Shown: positions 1 through 7,504 of the stretch, one piece after another
How the letters are laid out: every line of letters starts with the position of its first letter
Position numbering within the stretch: the first letter of the stretch is position 1
IMG/VR virus record: IMGVR_UViG_3300046727_000146
Location: 1-21,949 of that record
From: a virus
Strand: one strand, 5' to 3'
Length of the DNA stretch: 21,949 nucleotides
Made by a program: the position numbers and the translations under genes
The notes under the pieces: generated by a model
What the model was told of the DNA's origin: nothing
The model's input: the letters and a program-made list of their open reading frames with translations, nothing else
Databases searched by the model: none

Positions 1-2
1 CG

Positions 3-542
3 GTATCGCGCGACGACACAGGATTGGCCAGCAGCGCGAATGGCCGGGGTCTGCTTGGTGCCGAAATAGCCATCCGAGCCACCAACGTGGATGACGCCAC
101 CAACCTCGGCTCATGGGGCAACGTGGGCAATCGCAAAGCCGTTCACATTTCCCTGACACGCACGGTCGGGGCGCCAGATGTCGAAAGCGGGTTTTCACAT
201 GCCATCTGGATCAGTGGCGACAATACCGCGACCAAGAGCTACATTTCTAGCGTCTACGGTGTGGATACGTTCGTGGACACCTATCAGGTGTTCGATGCGC
301 GCGGAGCAGGCGCGCCGTTCAACTACGGCTCGAACCCGGTTGCGGCGTTGCGGATGGCCGCAGGACAGGTGGTTGATTTCAACGGCGGTCCTGCACTGAA
401 CAGCGCACCCGGTGCCTATCTGCAATATCGCACAGCGACCAGCCGCCTCTACTACGTGGTGGCAGGCGTCGATATGTGGAGCGTCGATACGTCAGGCAAC
501 GTACGCGCCAAAGGCACTCTCACGGGAAGCACCACGCCATGA
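3..542 (+). CDS. Tail fibre or spike protein, C-terminal part (5' truncated)
   Basis: The reading frame is open from the first bases of the window with no stop, so the gene begins upstream. The in-frame TTG at 24 is only an internal codon. About 180 residues are visible. They are rich in G, A, T, S and N, with alternating short hydrophobic stretches that suggest beta structure. The last twenty residues (a V-D-T-S-G-N-V pattern followed by a T/G/S tail) look like the linker strands seen near the ends of phage fibre proteins. No catalytic motif is visible. The stop overlaps the ATG of the next gene (ATGA at 539-542), so the two are probably translationally coupled. The fibre role rests on composition and on the neighbouring fibre, adhesin and S74 genes. 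No family can be named from this fragment. Confidence 0.6.
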   Translation, partial: VSRDDTGLASSANGRGLLGAEIAIRATNVDDATNLGSWGNVGNRKAVHISLTRTVGAPDVESGFSHAIWISGDNTATKSYISSVYGVDTFVDTYQVFDARGAGAPFNYGSNPVAALRMAAGQVVDFNGGPALNSAPGAYLQYRTATSRLYYVVAGVDMWSVDTSGNVRAKGTLTGSTTP

Positions 543-970
543 GCGGCTCCGACTACACCACCACGCCGAACCTCGGGCTGTATATGCCCAACTACGACAT
601 GGACGATGGCACCTGGGGCTTTCACCTCAACAGCAACTTTGCGACTTTGGACGCCGCATGGGCAACCGGAGGAGGAGGCTCGATGGCCGGCGTCACCAAA
701 ACCGACCGCTCGGGGACGATCACCCTTGCCAACACGGCGCAGACCCTAATGCCAGCAAACGCCAGCCGCCACGGCTGGTCGCTGCAGAACAAGTCCAACG
801 CCAACCTGTGGTTCAACGACCTCGGCGGCGCCGCAGATCCTGCCGCCAACAACAGCACCTTCATACCGCCCGGCGCCTACTACGAGAGCGAAACTGGCGG
901 CGCATCGATTACGTCGGTCTCGATCATTGGCGATGCGAACGGCGCGCAATTCGTCGCCAAGGAGTGGTGA
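539..970 (+). CDS. Small tail-fibre protein with a TWG/LN-N-F attachment motif
   Basis: This 143-residue protein starts at an ATG that overlaps the previous stop (ATGA). The open frame extends upstream, but the overlap start is much more plausible. Residues 8-40 contain T-P-N-L followed by D-D-G-T-W-G and L-N-S-N-F-A-T-L-D. Almost the same layout opens the S74 fibre at 4049 (TPNYHF...DTWG..LNANW..LD). This kind of N-terminal segment is common in phage fibre proteins, and I infer that it docks them to the tail. The rest looks like a small beta-rich head domain with several aromatic and Asn/Gly turns. It is probably a receptor-binding or fibre-adaptor protein acting at the virion tail. The next gene starts three bases after the stop. 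Confidence 0.6.
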   Translation: MSGSDYTTTPNLGLYMPNYDMDDGTWGFHLNSNFATLDAAWATGGGGSMAGVTKTDRSGTITLANTAQTLMPANASRHGWSLQNKSNANLWFNDLGGAADPAANNSTFIPPGAYYESETGGASITSVSIIGDANGAQFVAKEW

Positions 971-973
971 GCG

Positions 974-1726
974 ATGCCAATCGCATATCCGCAAGCCGGC
1001 GTTCGTTTTATTGAGTGGTTCACTGCCGGGACTTATACGTTCCTGGTGCCGCCCTCCGTCAGTGGCGCTCTGCTCGATGCGTGCGGCGCAGGTGCCGGTG
1101 GCGCACCCGGCTTCGCCAGCGGCACACAAGCGTCTGGCGGCGGTGGTGGTGGGTCGGGTGCGATGTTCACCGCATATCCGCTCGTGCTGATACCGCAGAC
1201 CACGCTGACGATCGTAATCGGTGCAGGTGGTGTCGGCGGTATCGTTGGTGGTGCTGCGGCGACAACGGGCGGCTTGACAACACTCAGCGGCGCTAATCTG
1301 GCCGGCATAGCTAATACGTACCAATTGCTGGGAGGCAACCCCGGAGCCGCCCCCGGCAGCTCAACAGTGGGCGGCGTTGGTGGCTCTGGTGGTGCGCCAG
1401 GGCAGGGTATTGCAGGCGCCCAGGCTGCCATGGCCAGCGTCTGGTACGTCGGCGGCAGCGGCGGTGGGACCGGTGGCACCAATGTAGCAGCCGGGGGGGT
1501 TGGCGGCGGTGGTGGCCTTGGTGGTGGCGGCGCTGGCGTTGGCAACGGCAGCGGTGGCGGCGGCGGCGGCGGCATGTTTGGCGGCGGTGGTCGTGGTGGC
1601 GCCGGCAGCACCGTGCCGGGTGTCGGCACCACAGCGGTAGCCGGCAGTGGTAGCGGCGGCGGCGGCGGCGGCTGGAACAGTAATGGCGGCAATGGCCGTG
1701 ACGGCTATCTGCGGCTGCGCTTCTGA
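974..1726 (+). CDS. Glycine-rich phage tail/adhesin protein
   Basis: This 250-residue protein starts at ATG 974, with GGAGTGGTGA just upstream acting as ribosome-binding site and as the end of the previous gene. After an N-terminal beta segment (roughly residues 10-40, G-T-Y-T-F-L-V-P-P) the chain becomes extremely glycine-rich. Long G runs are broken by A, V, S and N through about residue 240, and it ends in D-G-Y-L-R-L-R-F. That arrangement, a GTYTF-VP opening, Gly repeats and a closing G-x-LRLR-type strand, is typical of glycine-rich phage tail proteins. It resembles the polyglycine-sandwich tip adhesins known from T-even-type gp38 proteins. It probably sits at a fibre tip and binds the receptor. 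The stop shares a base with the next start (TGATG). Low-complexity coding DNA here may recombine or slip. Confidence 0.6.
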   Translation: MPIAYPQAGVRFIEWFTAGTYTFLVPPSVSGALLDACGAGAGGAPGFASGTQASGGGGGGSGAMFTAYPLVLIPQTTLTIVIGAGGVGGIVGGAAATTGGLTTLSGANLAGIANTYQLLGGNPGAAPGSSTVGGVGGSGGAPGQGIAGAQAAMASVWYVGGSGGGTGGTNVAAGGVGGGGGLGGGGAGVGNGSGGGGGGGMFGGGGRGGAGSTVPGVGTTAVAGSGSGGGGGGWNSNGGNGRDGYLRLRF

Positions 1727-3483
1727 TGCTCGCTCTGCTCAACAAACGCTCGACTACCGACTATCGCAATGCGATCGTTTACGATGGGCATATCAGTTAC
1801 GGCCAGTCGTGGCGGTCGAATGACTTTCCCAGCTTTGGCGCATTCGGGCTGAACAATAACGGCCCCACTGCGCTGATGGTGTCCAGCGTCGGCGTCAGCG
1901 GCGGTTTTCTACCGGGACCACTCAGCAACAGTGCCGGTATCTCGACCACGGGGACAATCATTGGCATTACCAACTACGCCGCCAGCGATACGTTCGCGAT
2001 CGGGCGCTGTGCAGTTCTGGCACAGCAACTCTTGCGTGTCCGCGATGGCGAGACGGCACTACAGCCGGTTGTCGAGTGCTGCGCCGCGTGGCCTGGCAGC
2101 ACATGGACGACCGGCCGGGGCGGTGGCCTCGCTCCCGGCGGCACTGTCACCGGCTCGGTCAGCGGCACCGTGCTGACGGTTACCAGCGCACCGTCAACGA
2201 TCACGCTCGCGGCCGGACAGGTTCTTGTCGGGGCCGGCATCAACGCGCTCACCACCATTCAGTCGTTCGGCACAGCCGCTGGCGGCGCCGGTACTTATAA
2301 CACCGGACTGAATGTCACGATCCTCAGCGCGGCATTTACCGGCACGTCGCCCGCCGCATCATTCACCGCGCAGGTTGTGTTCGGGATTATGACAGTCAGC
2401 GCCGTGGCCACCGGAACGCTGGCGCTCAATCAGGTCATTTCCCATCCGCTTCTGCCGGTCGGCACCATTATCAACGCGCTGGGCACCGGCACGGGCGGCG
2501 TGGGCACGTATTACCTGGGGCTACCGCAGACCGCCGCATCTACTTCGATCCAATGCCTGGGCCAAAGTTGGAACAACATGACGACGGTGCTGACGCAGGC
2601 ACAGGCGGCGATGCCATACCATCATGCCGCCGGGATCGTGTGGTCGTCGGTGGGCTACACGCAGGGCAGTTCGTCTAACGCAGATTCCACATCGCAGAAG
2701 CAAGCCGATCTGGACGACATGATCCGGCATTTCGATCTGCTTGGGCCGCCGATGGTGTTCTATTTCGGGTTGCCTGCACCCACATCCGGAGCGGTCTCCA
2801 TTCCATCCTACGCGCTCGGTGAATGGGCCACTTATCTCTATTGCCGCGTCAATGCCGTCGGTCAGGGCGGCACGTATTCGGGGCGCGTGTTTCCCACCGG
2901 CCCGTCCTATCCGTGGCAGTTCTCCGACGACACCGAGGCGTATTTTGGCAACATCCACACCGATCCGTATGGCACGTCACGCTGGGGCGAAATCGAGGGG
3001 TATGCGCGCTGGCTGTGGCAGGACAAGGGGATCGCCTGGACGCCGCTGTGGCGCCCCTTGACGGGCGGTGCGATCACCCGGAGCGGACAGGTGCTGACGG
3101 TGCCTATGGCCCGTCCCAGCGCCCCGGATTTCGCCGCTGGCGTCATGTCGTTCCAGTCGTCCAATGCGGACGACGGCCTGAAGGTGTGGCCGCAATACGG
3201 CTGGCACGTCTATCGCGCTGGGGTGGAGTTGCCGGTAACGCCATCGATCAGCGGAATGAATGTGCTGCTGACGGTCGGTCCCACCATCAACCCCGGTGAT
3301 GCGCTGGAGGTCTCCTATGCCTGGTATGGCCCCGGTGGCCCGACACCTGGGGTCATGACCGGCGTGGGCGGCAACCTCGTGATGCAGGGGCCGCCGAGCG
3401 TGCTGTATCCGAACGGCTGGAATGGTGTGGCGAAAACAATCGACGCATGGGCGTGGCCGTTCGCCGAAACCGTCACGGCATAG
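1726..3483 (+). CDS. Tail-spike-like protein with SGNH/sialate-O-acetylesterase-like motifs
   Basis: The protein has 585 residues and starts at the ATG of a TGATG junction. Three spaced motifs recall SGNH hydrolases of the sialate-O-acetylesterase type: Y-G-Q-S near residues 25-28 (block I, usually GQSN), W-x5-Y-T-Q-G-S-S-S-N-A-D near 305-320 (family form Q-G-E-x-D), and N-I-H-T-D-P-Y-G near 409-416 followed by W-G-E (His 411 could be the catalytic His). Between blocks I and III, residues about 145-270 hold two related beta repeats of about 50 residues (T-V-L-T-V-T-S ... G-T-G-T-Y). The C-terminal 130 residues look like a separate beta domain. I infer a virion-associated deacetylase or carbohydrate esterase that modifies surface polysaccharide. 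The block substitutions leave activity uncertain, and a purely structural spike is possible. Confidence 0.5.
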   Translation: MLALLNKRSTTDYRNAIVYDGHISYGQSWRSNDFPSFGAFGLNNNGPTALMVSSVGVSGGFLPGPLSNSAGISTTGTIIGITNYAASDTFAIGRCAVLAQQLLRVRDGETALQPVVECCAAWPGSTWTTGRGGGLAPGGTVTGSVSGTVLTVTSAPSTITLAAGQVLVGAGINALTTIQSFGTAAGGAGTYNTGLNVTILSAAFTGTSPAASFTAQVVFGIMTVSAVATGTLALNQVISHPLLPVGTIINALGTGTGGVGTYYLGLPQTAASTSIQCLGQSWNNMTTVLTQAQAAMPYHHAAGIVWSSVGYTQGSSSNADSTSQKQADLDDMIRHFDLLGPPMVFYFGLPAPTSGAVSIPSYALGEWATYLYCRVNAVGQGGTYSGRVFPTGPSYPWQFSDDTEAYFGNIHTDPYGTSRWGEIEGYARWLWQDKGIAWTPLWRPLTGGAITRSGQVLTVPMARPSAPDFAAGVMSFQSSNADDGLKVWPQYGWHVYRAGVELPVTPSISGMNVLLTVGPTINPGDALEVSYAWYGPGGPTPGVMTGVGGNLVMQGPPSVLYPNGWNGVAKTIDAWAWPFAETVTA

Positions 3484-3492
3484 GAGAGCATA

Positions 3493-3816
3493 ATGGCCAC
3501 ATTCGCCGGCTCAATGTCCAACACCGCACAGCCCAACGCGCAGTGGGTGCCGTGCGATGGCGCACCCCATTACGTGCTCTACGATAAGCAGGCGCGGCGC
3601 ACGCCCGGCGTGCTCTCCGAGGGCAACCGCCAGGACTACATCAGGCGCGTCGGCTGGCAGGGCAGACGCCGCGGCCTCGGTCCCCTCGGGTGGATCATCC
3701 TAATGCCCTATGACGCAGGCGCCACCTACAAAATCTCGCTCGCGGACGATCCCGTTGAGACAGCGCTGACGCCGCCGATACCATGGCCCGGCAAGCCACC
3801 GGCGGGGATCAAATAG
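3493..3816 (+). CDS. Hypothetical small protein of the tail-fibre cluster
   Basis: This 107-residue protein starts at ATG 3493 behind a clear ribosome-binding site (GGAGAG, about six bases upstream). I do not recognise the family. It has a single Cys, a basic central stretch (residues about 30-60, several Arg with R-R-V-G-W and R-R-R-G-L), a short hydrophobic segment around residues 63-72 and a proline-rich C terminus. There is no signal peptide or convincing membrane helix. It lies between the esterase-like spike and another small protein, all in the same direction and tightly spaced. It is therefore likely to be a minor virion protein or a fibre chaperone, but nothing in the sequence decides this. 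Confidence 0.55.
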   Translation: MATFAGSMSNTAQPNAQWVPCDGAPHYVLYDKQARRTPGVLSEGNRQDYIRRVGWQGRRRGLGPLGWIILMPYDAGATYKISLADDPVETALTPPIPWPGKPPAGIK

Positions 3817-3819
3817 CCC

Positions 3820-4056
3820 ATGAGCGACAACCCACAGGTCACCCCCGATCAGCCGCTGAGCGTCACGCTGTCGATCGCCCAGTGGCGCGCGGTGCTGGAG
3901 ACGCTGGCGCGGCCCCTGGTGCCCATCCAGCAACTCATCGGCGACATCGAACGGCAATGCCAGACGCAGATCCAGCGGCTGCAGCCGCCGCCCATGGCCA
4001 TGACCATGCCGCCTCGTGGCAATGGAGCGGACGCCGAGGAGCGCGCCCATGAGTGA
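3820..4056 (+). CDS. Hypothetical small protein upstream of the S74 fibre
   Basis: This 78-residue protein has an ATG three bases after the previous stop. Residues about 15-55 could form an amphipathic helix (S-I-A-Q-W-R-A-V-L-E-T-L followed by P-I-Q-Q-L-I-G-D-I-E-R-Q). The C terminus is rich in Pro and Met. The end overlaps the start of the S74 fibre gene by eight bases, which suggests translational coupling. A short helical protein encoded directly before a fibre could be an assembly chaperone or trimerisation partner. That is inference from position only, and I do not recognise the family. Confidence 0.5.
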   Translation: MSDNPQVTPDQPLSVTLSIAQWRAVLETLARPLVPIQQLIGDIERQCQTQIQRLQPPPMAMTMPPRGNGADAEERAHE

Positions 4057-4870
4057 TGCATTTACACCCAACTACCATTTCGATCTACCAACAATAGGCG
4101 GCAGTCAAGACACGTGGGGCAACAAGCTCAACGCCAACTGGACGGCGCTCGACGGCTTCCTGCACACGCTGACCGGTGGCACCGGGCCGACCGGCAGCTT
4201 CCTGCCATCGACCGGGGGCACCATCACCGGCAGTATGGTTGTGACCGGCGGCCTGGATGTCAAAGGCGCCCTCGGTTGCGAAGGTGGGGCAACCATCAGC
4301 ACCCTTGCCGTCAATGGCGCCATCTACTTCGCCCGCTCACAGGTGACCGACTTCACCATCACGCGCAGCTTCCCGCAGCGGATCCTCGAATGGGCGACCA
4401 ACGTCACCGACGTTTACAACGAGTCAACCGGCGACCGCTTCTGGAACGCCAATACGTCTCAAATGCAACTATCCTACGGCGGCAACCTCACCATCGTGGG
4501 CAACGGCTTCAAGCCCGGGGGCGGTTCATGGGCCGCAACCTCGGACGAGCGCGTCAAACGCAATGTGCGGCCATACGATGCGGGTCTTGCGGATATCTGC
4601 GAGCTGCTGCCCATCCGCTTTGAATACAACGGCGATGGCGGCACGACAGACGACGGCGTGACCCACTATGGCCTGTCAGCGCAGAAGACGCGCGAGGTGA
4701 TGCCCGAACTGGTGTTCGAGATGGCAACACCACGGAAGGATGGATCGGTCGATCCGCTGCTGCTGCCAGGGCAGTTGGGCACGCAGCTGGGACCGTTGCT
4801 GTTGGCCGCGTGCAACGCCATCCGCGAACTCGCAGAGCGCGTGACGCAACTGGAACTGACCAGTGCCTAG
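4049..4870 (+). CDS. Tail fibre with C-terminal S74 intramolecular chaperone
   Basis: The protein has 273 residues. The start chosen is ATG 4049 (M-S-D-A-F), because an earlier in-frame ATG at 4016 lies deep in the previous gene. The N terminus carries the same fibre motif as the gene at 539 (TPN ... D-T-W-G ... L-N-A-N-W ... L-D). A central beta-rich stretch contains G-G-T-I-T-G-S-M-V-V-T-G-like repeats typical of fibre shafts. From residue 165 the Peptidase S74 signature appears: S165-D166-E167-R168-x-K170-R, then L-L-P-I-x-F-E-Y and Y-G-L-S-A-Q-K ... V-M-P-E-L. In this family (endosialidase and other spike chaperones) the domain drives trimer folding and is cut off at the S-D dyad, and both residues are present here. 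The mature fibre would therefore be about 164 residues. A coiled coil closes the C terminus. Confidence 0.8.
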   Translation: MSDAFTPNYHFDLPTIGGSQDTWGNKLNANWTALDGFLHTLTGGTGPTGSFLPSTGGTITGSMVVTGGLDVKGALGCEGGATISTLAVNGAIYFARSQVTDFTITRSFPQRILEWATNVTDVYNESTGDRFWNANTSQMQLSYGGNLTIVGNGFKPGGGSWAATSDERVKRNVRPYDAGLADICELLPIRFEYNGDGGTTDDGVTHYGLSAQKTREVMPELVFEMATPRKDGSVDPLLLPGQLGTQLGPLLLAACNAIRELAERVTQLELTSA

Positions 4871-6422
4871 GCTCACCCAATCGCCACCGCCAGGCATCGT
4901 GCGCGAGAGCACCAGCGAGGCGACAAGCGGCCGGTGGTTCACCGGAAATAACGTGCGCTGGCGTGGCGGTGTGCTGGTGCCAGTCGGCGGCAACGCCCTC
5001 GTGCAGGGCAGCGGCGTCTCTGACGTTCCGCGCGACGTCGTCACCTGGCACGATAACAGCTACCAACGCTGGGCGGCGTTCGGCACCGATACCCATCTCT
5101 GGGCATTTTGTTTCGATACGGGCGCGCTCTACGACATCACGCCGACCGGTGCGCCCCCGATCCTGCCGCCAGGCTATGCCAGCGGTTACGGCCTCGGGTT
5201 CTACGGCGATGGCAAGTACGGGATCTCATCACCTACCGGCAGCCCGATCGGGCCACCCGGCATCCTCGGCGCGGTCACCGACTGGTGGTCGATGGACACA
5301 TTCGGCGAGCTGCTCGTGGTCGTCCCAACCCAGGACGGGCATCTGTATTCCTGGGATCCTAAGACGCCCGGCGTGCCTGCCACGCAGGTGCTGAACGCGC
5401 CGGTCGGCAACCGCGGCGTCATCGTCACCGATCAGCGGCAGGTCGTGCTCTACGGTGCCGGCGGCGATCCGCGTCGCGTCGCCTGGTCCGACCAGGAGGA
5501 TATGACCGTCTGGACGGCCGATGTGACCAACCTCGCGGGCGACAAGCAGCTGGTGACCAGTGCGGCTGCGCTCACCGCGTGCAAGGTGGCCGCGGGGATC
5601 ATGATCTTCACGACGAACGACGTGCATCTGATGACCTATGTCGGGCCGCCGTATGCCTATGGCATCAACCAGATCGGCGCGGGCTGCGGTCCCATCTCGC
5701 CGCGTGCGGTCGCCGGCGCGGGATCGTTCGTCGCATGGATGTCGGCGCAGAACTTTTGGTTGTACAACGGCACCGTTCAGCCGCTGCCATGCGACGTGAA
5801 GAACTGGTTCTTCAGCACGCTCAAGGCAGGCGGTGCCGGGCGCCTCTTCGGCTCCGCCAACCCACAGTTCGCTGAACTCTGGTGGGACTGGCCGGATGAG
5901 ACGTCATCGGACGGTGAGAACAACGCTTACATCGCCATGAATTATACGACGATCCCCGGCTACTGGCTGTTGGGACGGCGCGCACGCACAGCCGGCGACC
6001 GCATCGGCACGCTGGATTACCCCATCCTCGGCGGCGTCGGTCCTGGTGGCGGCGCGCTCTACCAGCACGAGAGCGGCTGGACGGACAACGGCGCACCACG
6101 GGCCAGCGCCGGCGAGGTGTTCGCGGAGAGCGGCAGCATCAACCAGGGCGAGGGGGATATTAGGTTCCACGTACGCCAGGTCGTTTTCGATGACACGACC
6201 GATCCCACGCTCGCGCCGCATTTCGGCTTCCGGTTCCTGGCCCGCGAGCAACCTCGGTCCCCAGTCGAAACCGCCAGCGAGCTGTATACACGACTGCATG
6301 ACGGCCTTTTAGATGTGCGGATCTCTGGTCGCAGCATTCGCATGCGAATCGAGGCGATCGATGACGCGCCGTTCAGCGTCGGCCGCAACCGTATCGACAT
6401 CAGCGCCGCGGGCAAGCGCTGA
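4863..6422 (+). CDS. P22 gp10-like tail hub / packaged-DNA stabilisation protein
   Basis: The protein has 519 residues and starts at GTG 4863, overlapping the S74 gene by eight bases. The N-terminal pattern (W-F-T-G-N-N-V-R-W-R-G-G) and the central pattern (R-V-A-W-S-D-Q-E-D-M-T-V-W, then I-M-I-F-T-T-N-D-V-H-L, Y-V-G-P-P-Y-A-Y, G-C-G-P-I-S-P and the W-L-Y-N-G strand) match proteins usually annotated as phage stabilisation protein of the P22 gp10 type. Repeated W- and G-bounded strands suggest a beta-propeller-like fold. In P22 this protein extends the portal channel and keeps packaged DNA in place. The usual family length is close to 500 residues, as here. The stop overlaps the next start (TGATG). 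I identify it by remembered family pattern, not by a search. Confidence 0.55.
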   Translation: MPRLTQSPPPGIVRESTSEATSGRWFTGNNVRWRGGVLVPVGGNALVQGSGVSDVPRDVVTWHDNSYQRWAAFGTDTHLWAFCFDTGALYDITPTGAPPILPPGYASGYGLGFYGDGKYGISSPTGSPIGPPGILGAVTDWWSMDTFGELLVVVPTQDGHLYSWDPKTPGVPATQVLNAPVGNRGVIVTDQRQVVLYGAGGDPRRVAWSDQEDMTVWTADVTNLAGDKQLVTSAAALTACKVAAGIMIFTTNDVHLMTYVGPPYAYGINQIGAGCGPISPRAVAGAGSFVAWMSAQNFWLYNGTVQPLPCDVKNWFFSTLKAGGAGRLFGSANPQFAELWWDWPDETSSDGENNAYIAMNYTTIPGYWLLGRRARTAGDRIGTLDYPILGGVGPGGGALYQHESGWTDNGAPRASAGEVFAESGSINQGEGDIRFHVRQVVFDDTTDPTLAPHFGFRFLAREQPRSPVETASELYTRLHDGLLDVRISGRSIRMRIEAIDDAPFSVGRNRIDISAAGKR

Positions 6423-6637
6423 TGGCGCGGCCGCAAGCCCCGGCTCCGTTCGTTGCGCCGCAGAGCGGTGACATCAACCAGCGGTTTGCGCTCGTGGCTG
6501 CCGCGATCAACGGCAAGGCGCCATCAACCACGACACCAGCGTTCGATAGCATCGTGCTGCGTGCGCCGGATGGCAGTAATTGGGTGGTCAGCGTCGATGT
6601 CGCGGGCGCGCTGATCACCACGCAGGTGATGACGTGA
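6422..6637 (+). CDS. Small virion-cluster protein, unknown
   Basis: This 71-residue protein starts at the ATG of a TGATG junction with the gp10-like gene and ends in a GTGA overlap with the next gene. It has a proline/alanine-rich N terminus, then S-G-D-I-N-Q-R-F-A-L-V-A-A-A-I-N-G-K, a short amphipathic helix, and a C-terminal run of beta-like strands (S-I-V-L-R-A-P-D-G-S-N-W-V-V-S-V-D). Small proteins with an x-G-D-I-N-x-R-F-x-x-I-x-x-x-I-N-x-K helix are common beside phage tail genes, but no function is assigned. The very tight coupling on both sides suggests that it is made in stoichiometric amounts with the tail proteins. Confidence 0.6.
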   Translation: MARPQAPAPFVAPQSGDINQRFALVAAAINGKAPSTTTPAFDSIVLRAPDGSNWVVSVDVAGALITTQVMT

Positions 6638-7014
6638 GCCTGACCGGTGGCGAGAAAGCGTGGAGACTGCAGAAGGCGCTAGAGTGCGGCGGGACACAAA
6701 CGCACCGATTGGACGACGTCGTGCGGATGCTGAAAGCCGGCGAGGCGCAGCTATGGGAACAGGACGACGGCTGCATCATCACCGAGGTCCACACCTATCC
6801 GCTCGGCAAGTCGATTTACTACTGGCTGATCTTTGGAACGCTTGCGGATTGTCTGGCGCTTGAGCCACGTATAGACGAATGGGCGCGTGCGCAGGGCTGC
6901 ACGAATGCTACCGCCATGGGCCGTAAGGGATGGGGCAGGGTAGCCTATTCATCCGGGTGGAGACCGCATTTGCCCACCTTCCACAAGACGCTGGTGACCC
7001 CCGATGGCACGTAA
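6634..7014 (+). CDS. Phage GNAT-like / Gp13-like protein
   Basis: The start chosen is GTG 6634, in GTGA overlap with the previous stop. It gives 126 residues (M-S-L-T-G-G-E-K). The central part reads V-V-R-M-L-K-A-G-E-A-Q-L-W, then a strand pair with I-I-T-E-V and a Y-Y-W-L-I-F-G strand, and then E-W-A-R-A-Q-G-C followed by M-G-R-K-G-W-G-R-V. This order, with a helix before 'A-x-x-x-G-C' and a Gly/Arg-rich G-R-x-G-W motif, is seen in small phage proteins near ejection genes that resemble a reduced GNAT acetyltransferase fold. The classical acetyl-CoA loop (Q/R-x-x-G-x-G/A) is not clearly present, so it may be structural. It overlaps the next gene by eleven bases. Confidence 0.55.
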   Translation: MSLTGGEKAWRLQKALECGGTQTHRLDDVVRMLKAGEAQLWEQDDGCIITEVHTYPLGKSIYYWLIFGTLADCLALEPRIDEWARAQGCTNATAMGRKGWGRVAYSSGWRPHLPTFHKTLVTPDGT

Positions 7015-7495
7015 GCCGGCGCCAGGGCTGCTCGGCACGCTGCCGGAGCCGGTGGCCGACGTGGCCGCGCAGGTTGCTGCCGTCGCTGATCCGCGGAGCG
7101 CCAAGACCTCGGCATTCATGGCCAAGGGCACCAAACTGCCGCCCACGCTGCCGCCGGGGGTCGTGAAGGCCACACGCCGCGAGGGCACGCTCGTTACGAA
7201 GTCGCCGGCGCAGGCGAAGCAGTTCGCCAAGGCACGCACGCTGACCGACGGGCATCTGGCAAAGCAACTCGGCTACCCCGAGAGCAAGCGCCACGCCCTC
7301 GCATCATCCGGTGCGCAGCGTGCTGTGCTGGTGCAAGGCCGCACCCCATCCGGCGCCGTCGCGCATGAGAGCGTCGCCAGCCCGGCCGGCACGCGTTCCG
7401 CGGTGCGCGCTGCGGCGGCTGCGGTGCCCGGCGGCCGTGTCGTGGTGACATCACCGCTGACGGCGTTGTTCCGCCGCGCCGTCATGAAACGATAG
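7004..7495 (+). CDS. Hypothetical basic alanine-rich protein
   Basis: This 163-residue protein starts at ATG 7004, eleven bases inside the end of the previous gene. It is rich in Ala, Lys, Arg and Pro, strongly basic, and has no cysteine or tryptophan. Segments such as L-V-T-K-S-P-A-Q-A-K-Q-F-A-K-A-R and G-T-R-S-A-V-R-A-A-A-A-A-V-P-G-G-R-V-V-V suggest helical, possibly nucleic-acid-contacting stretches joined by flexible linkers. I do not recognise the family. Because it precedes the internal-protein genes directly, a minor internal virion or scaffold-like role is plausible but unproven. The following gene starts nine bases after its stop and has its own ribosome-binding site. Confidence 0.5.
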   Translation: MARKPAPGLLGTLPEPVADVAAQVAAVADPRSAKTSAFMAKGTKLPPTLPPGVVKATRREGTLVTKSPAQAKQFAKARTLTDGHLAKQLGYPESKRHALASSGAQRAVLVQGRTPSGAVAHESVASPAGTRSAVRAAAAAVPGGRVVVTSPLTALFRRAVMKR

Positions 7496-7504
7496 GAGCC
7501 GGCC

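Noticed and set aside
1033-1692. A long proline-rich minus-strand frame
   Set aside because: It is the reverse complement of the glycine codons of the adhesin gene (GGN read as CCN) and has no ribosome-binding site or neighbours in that direction.
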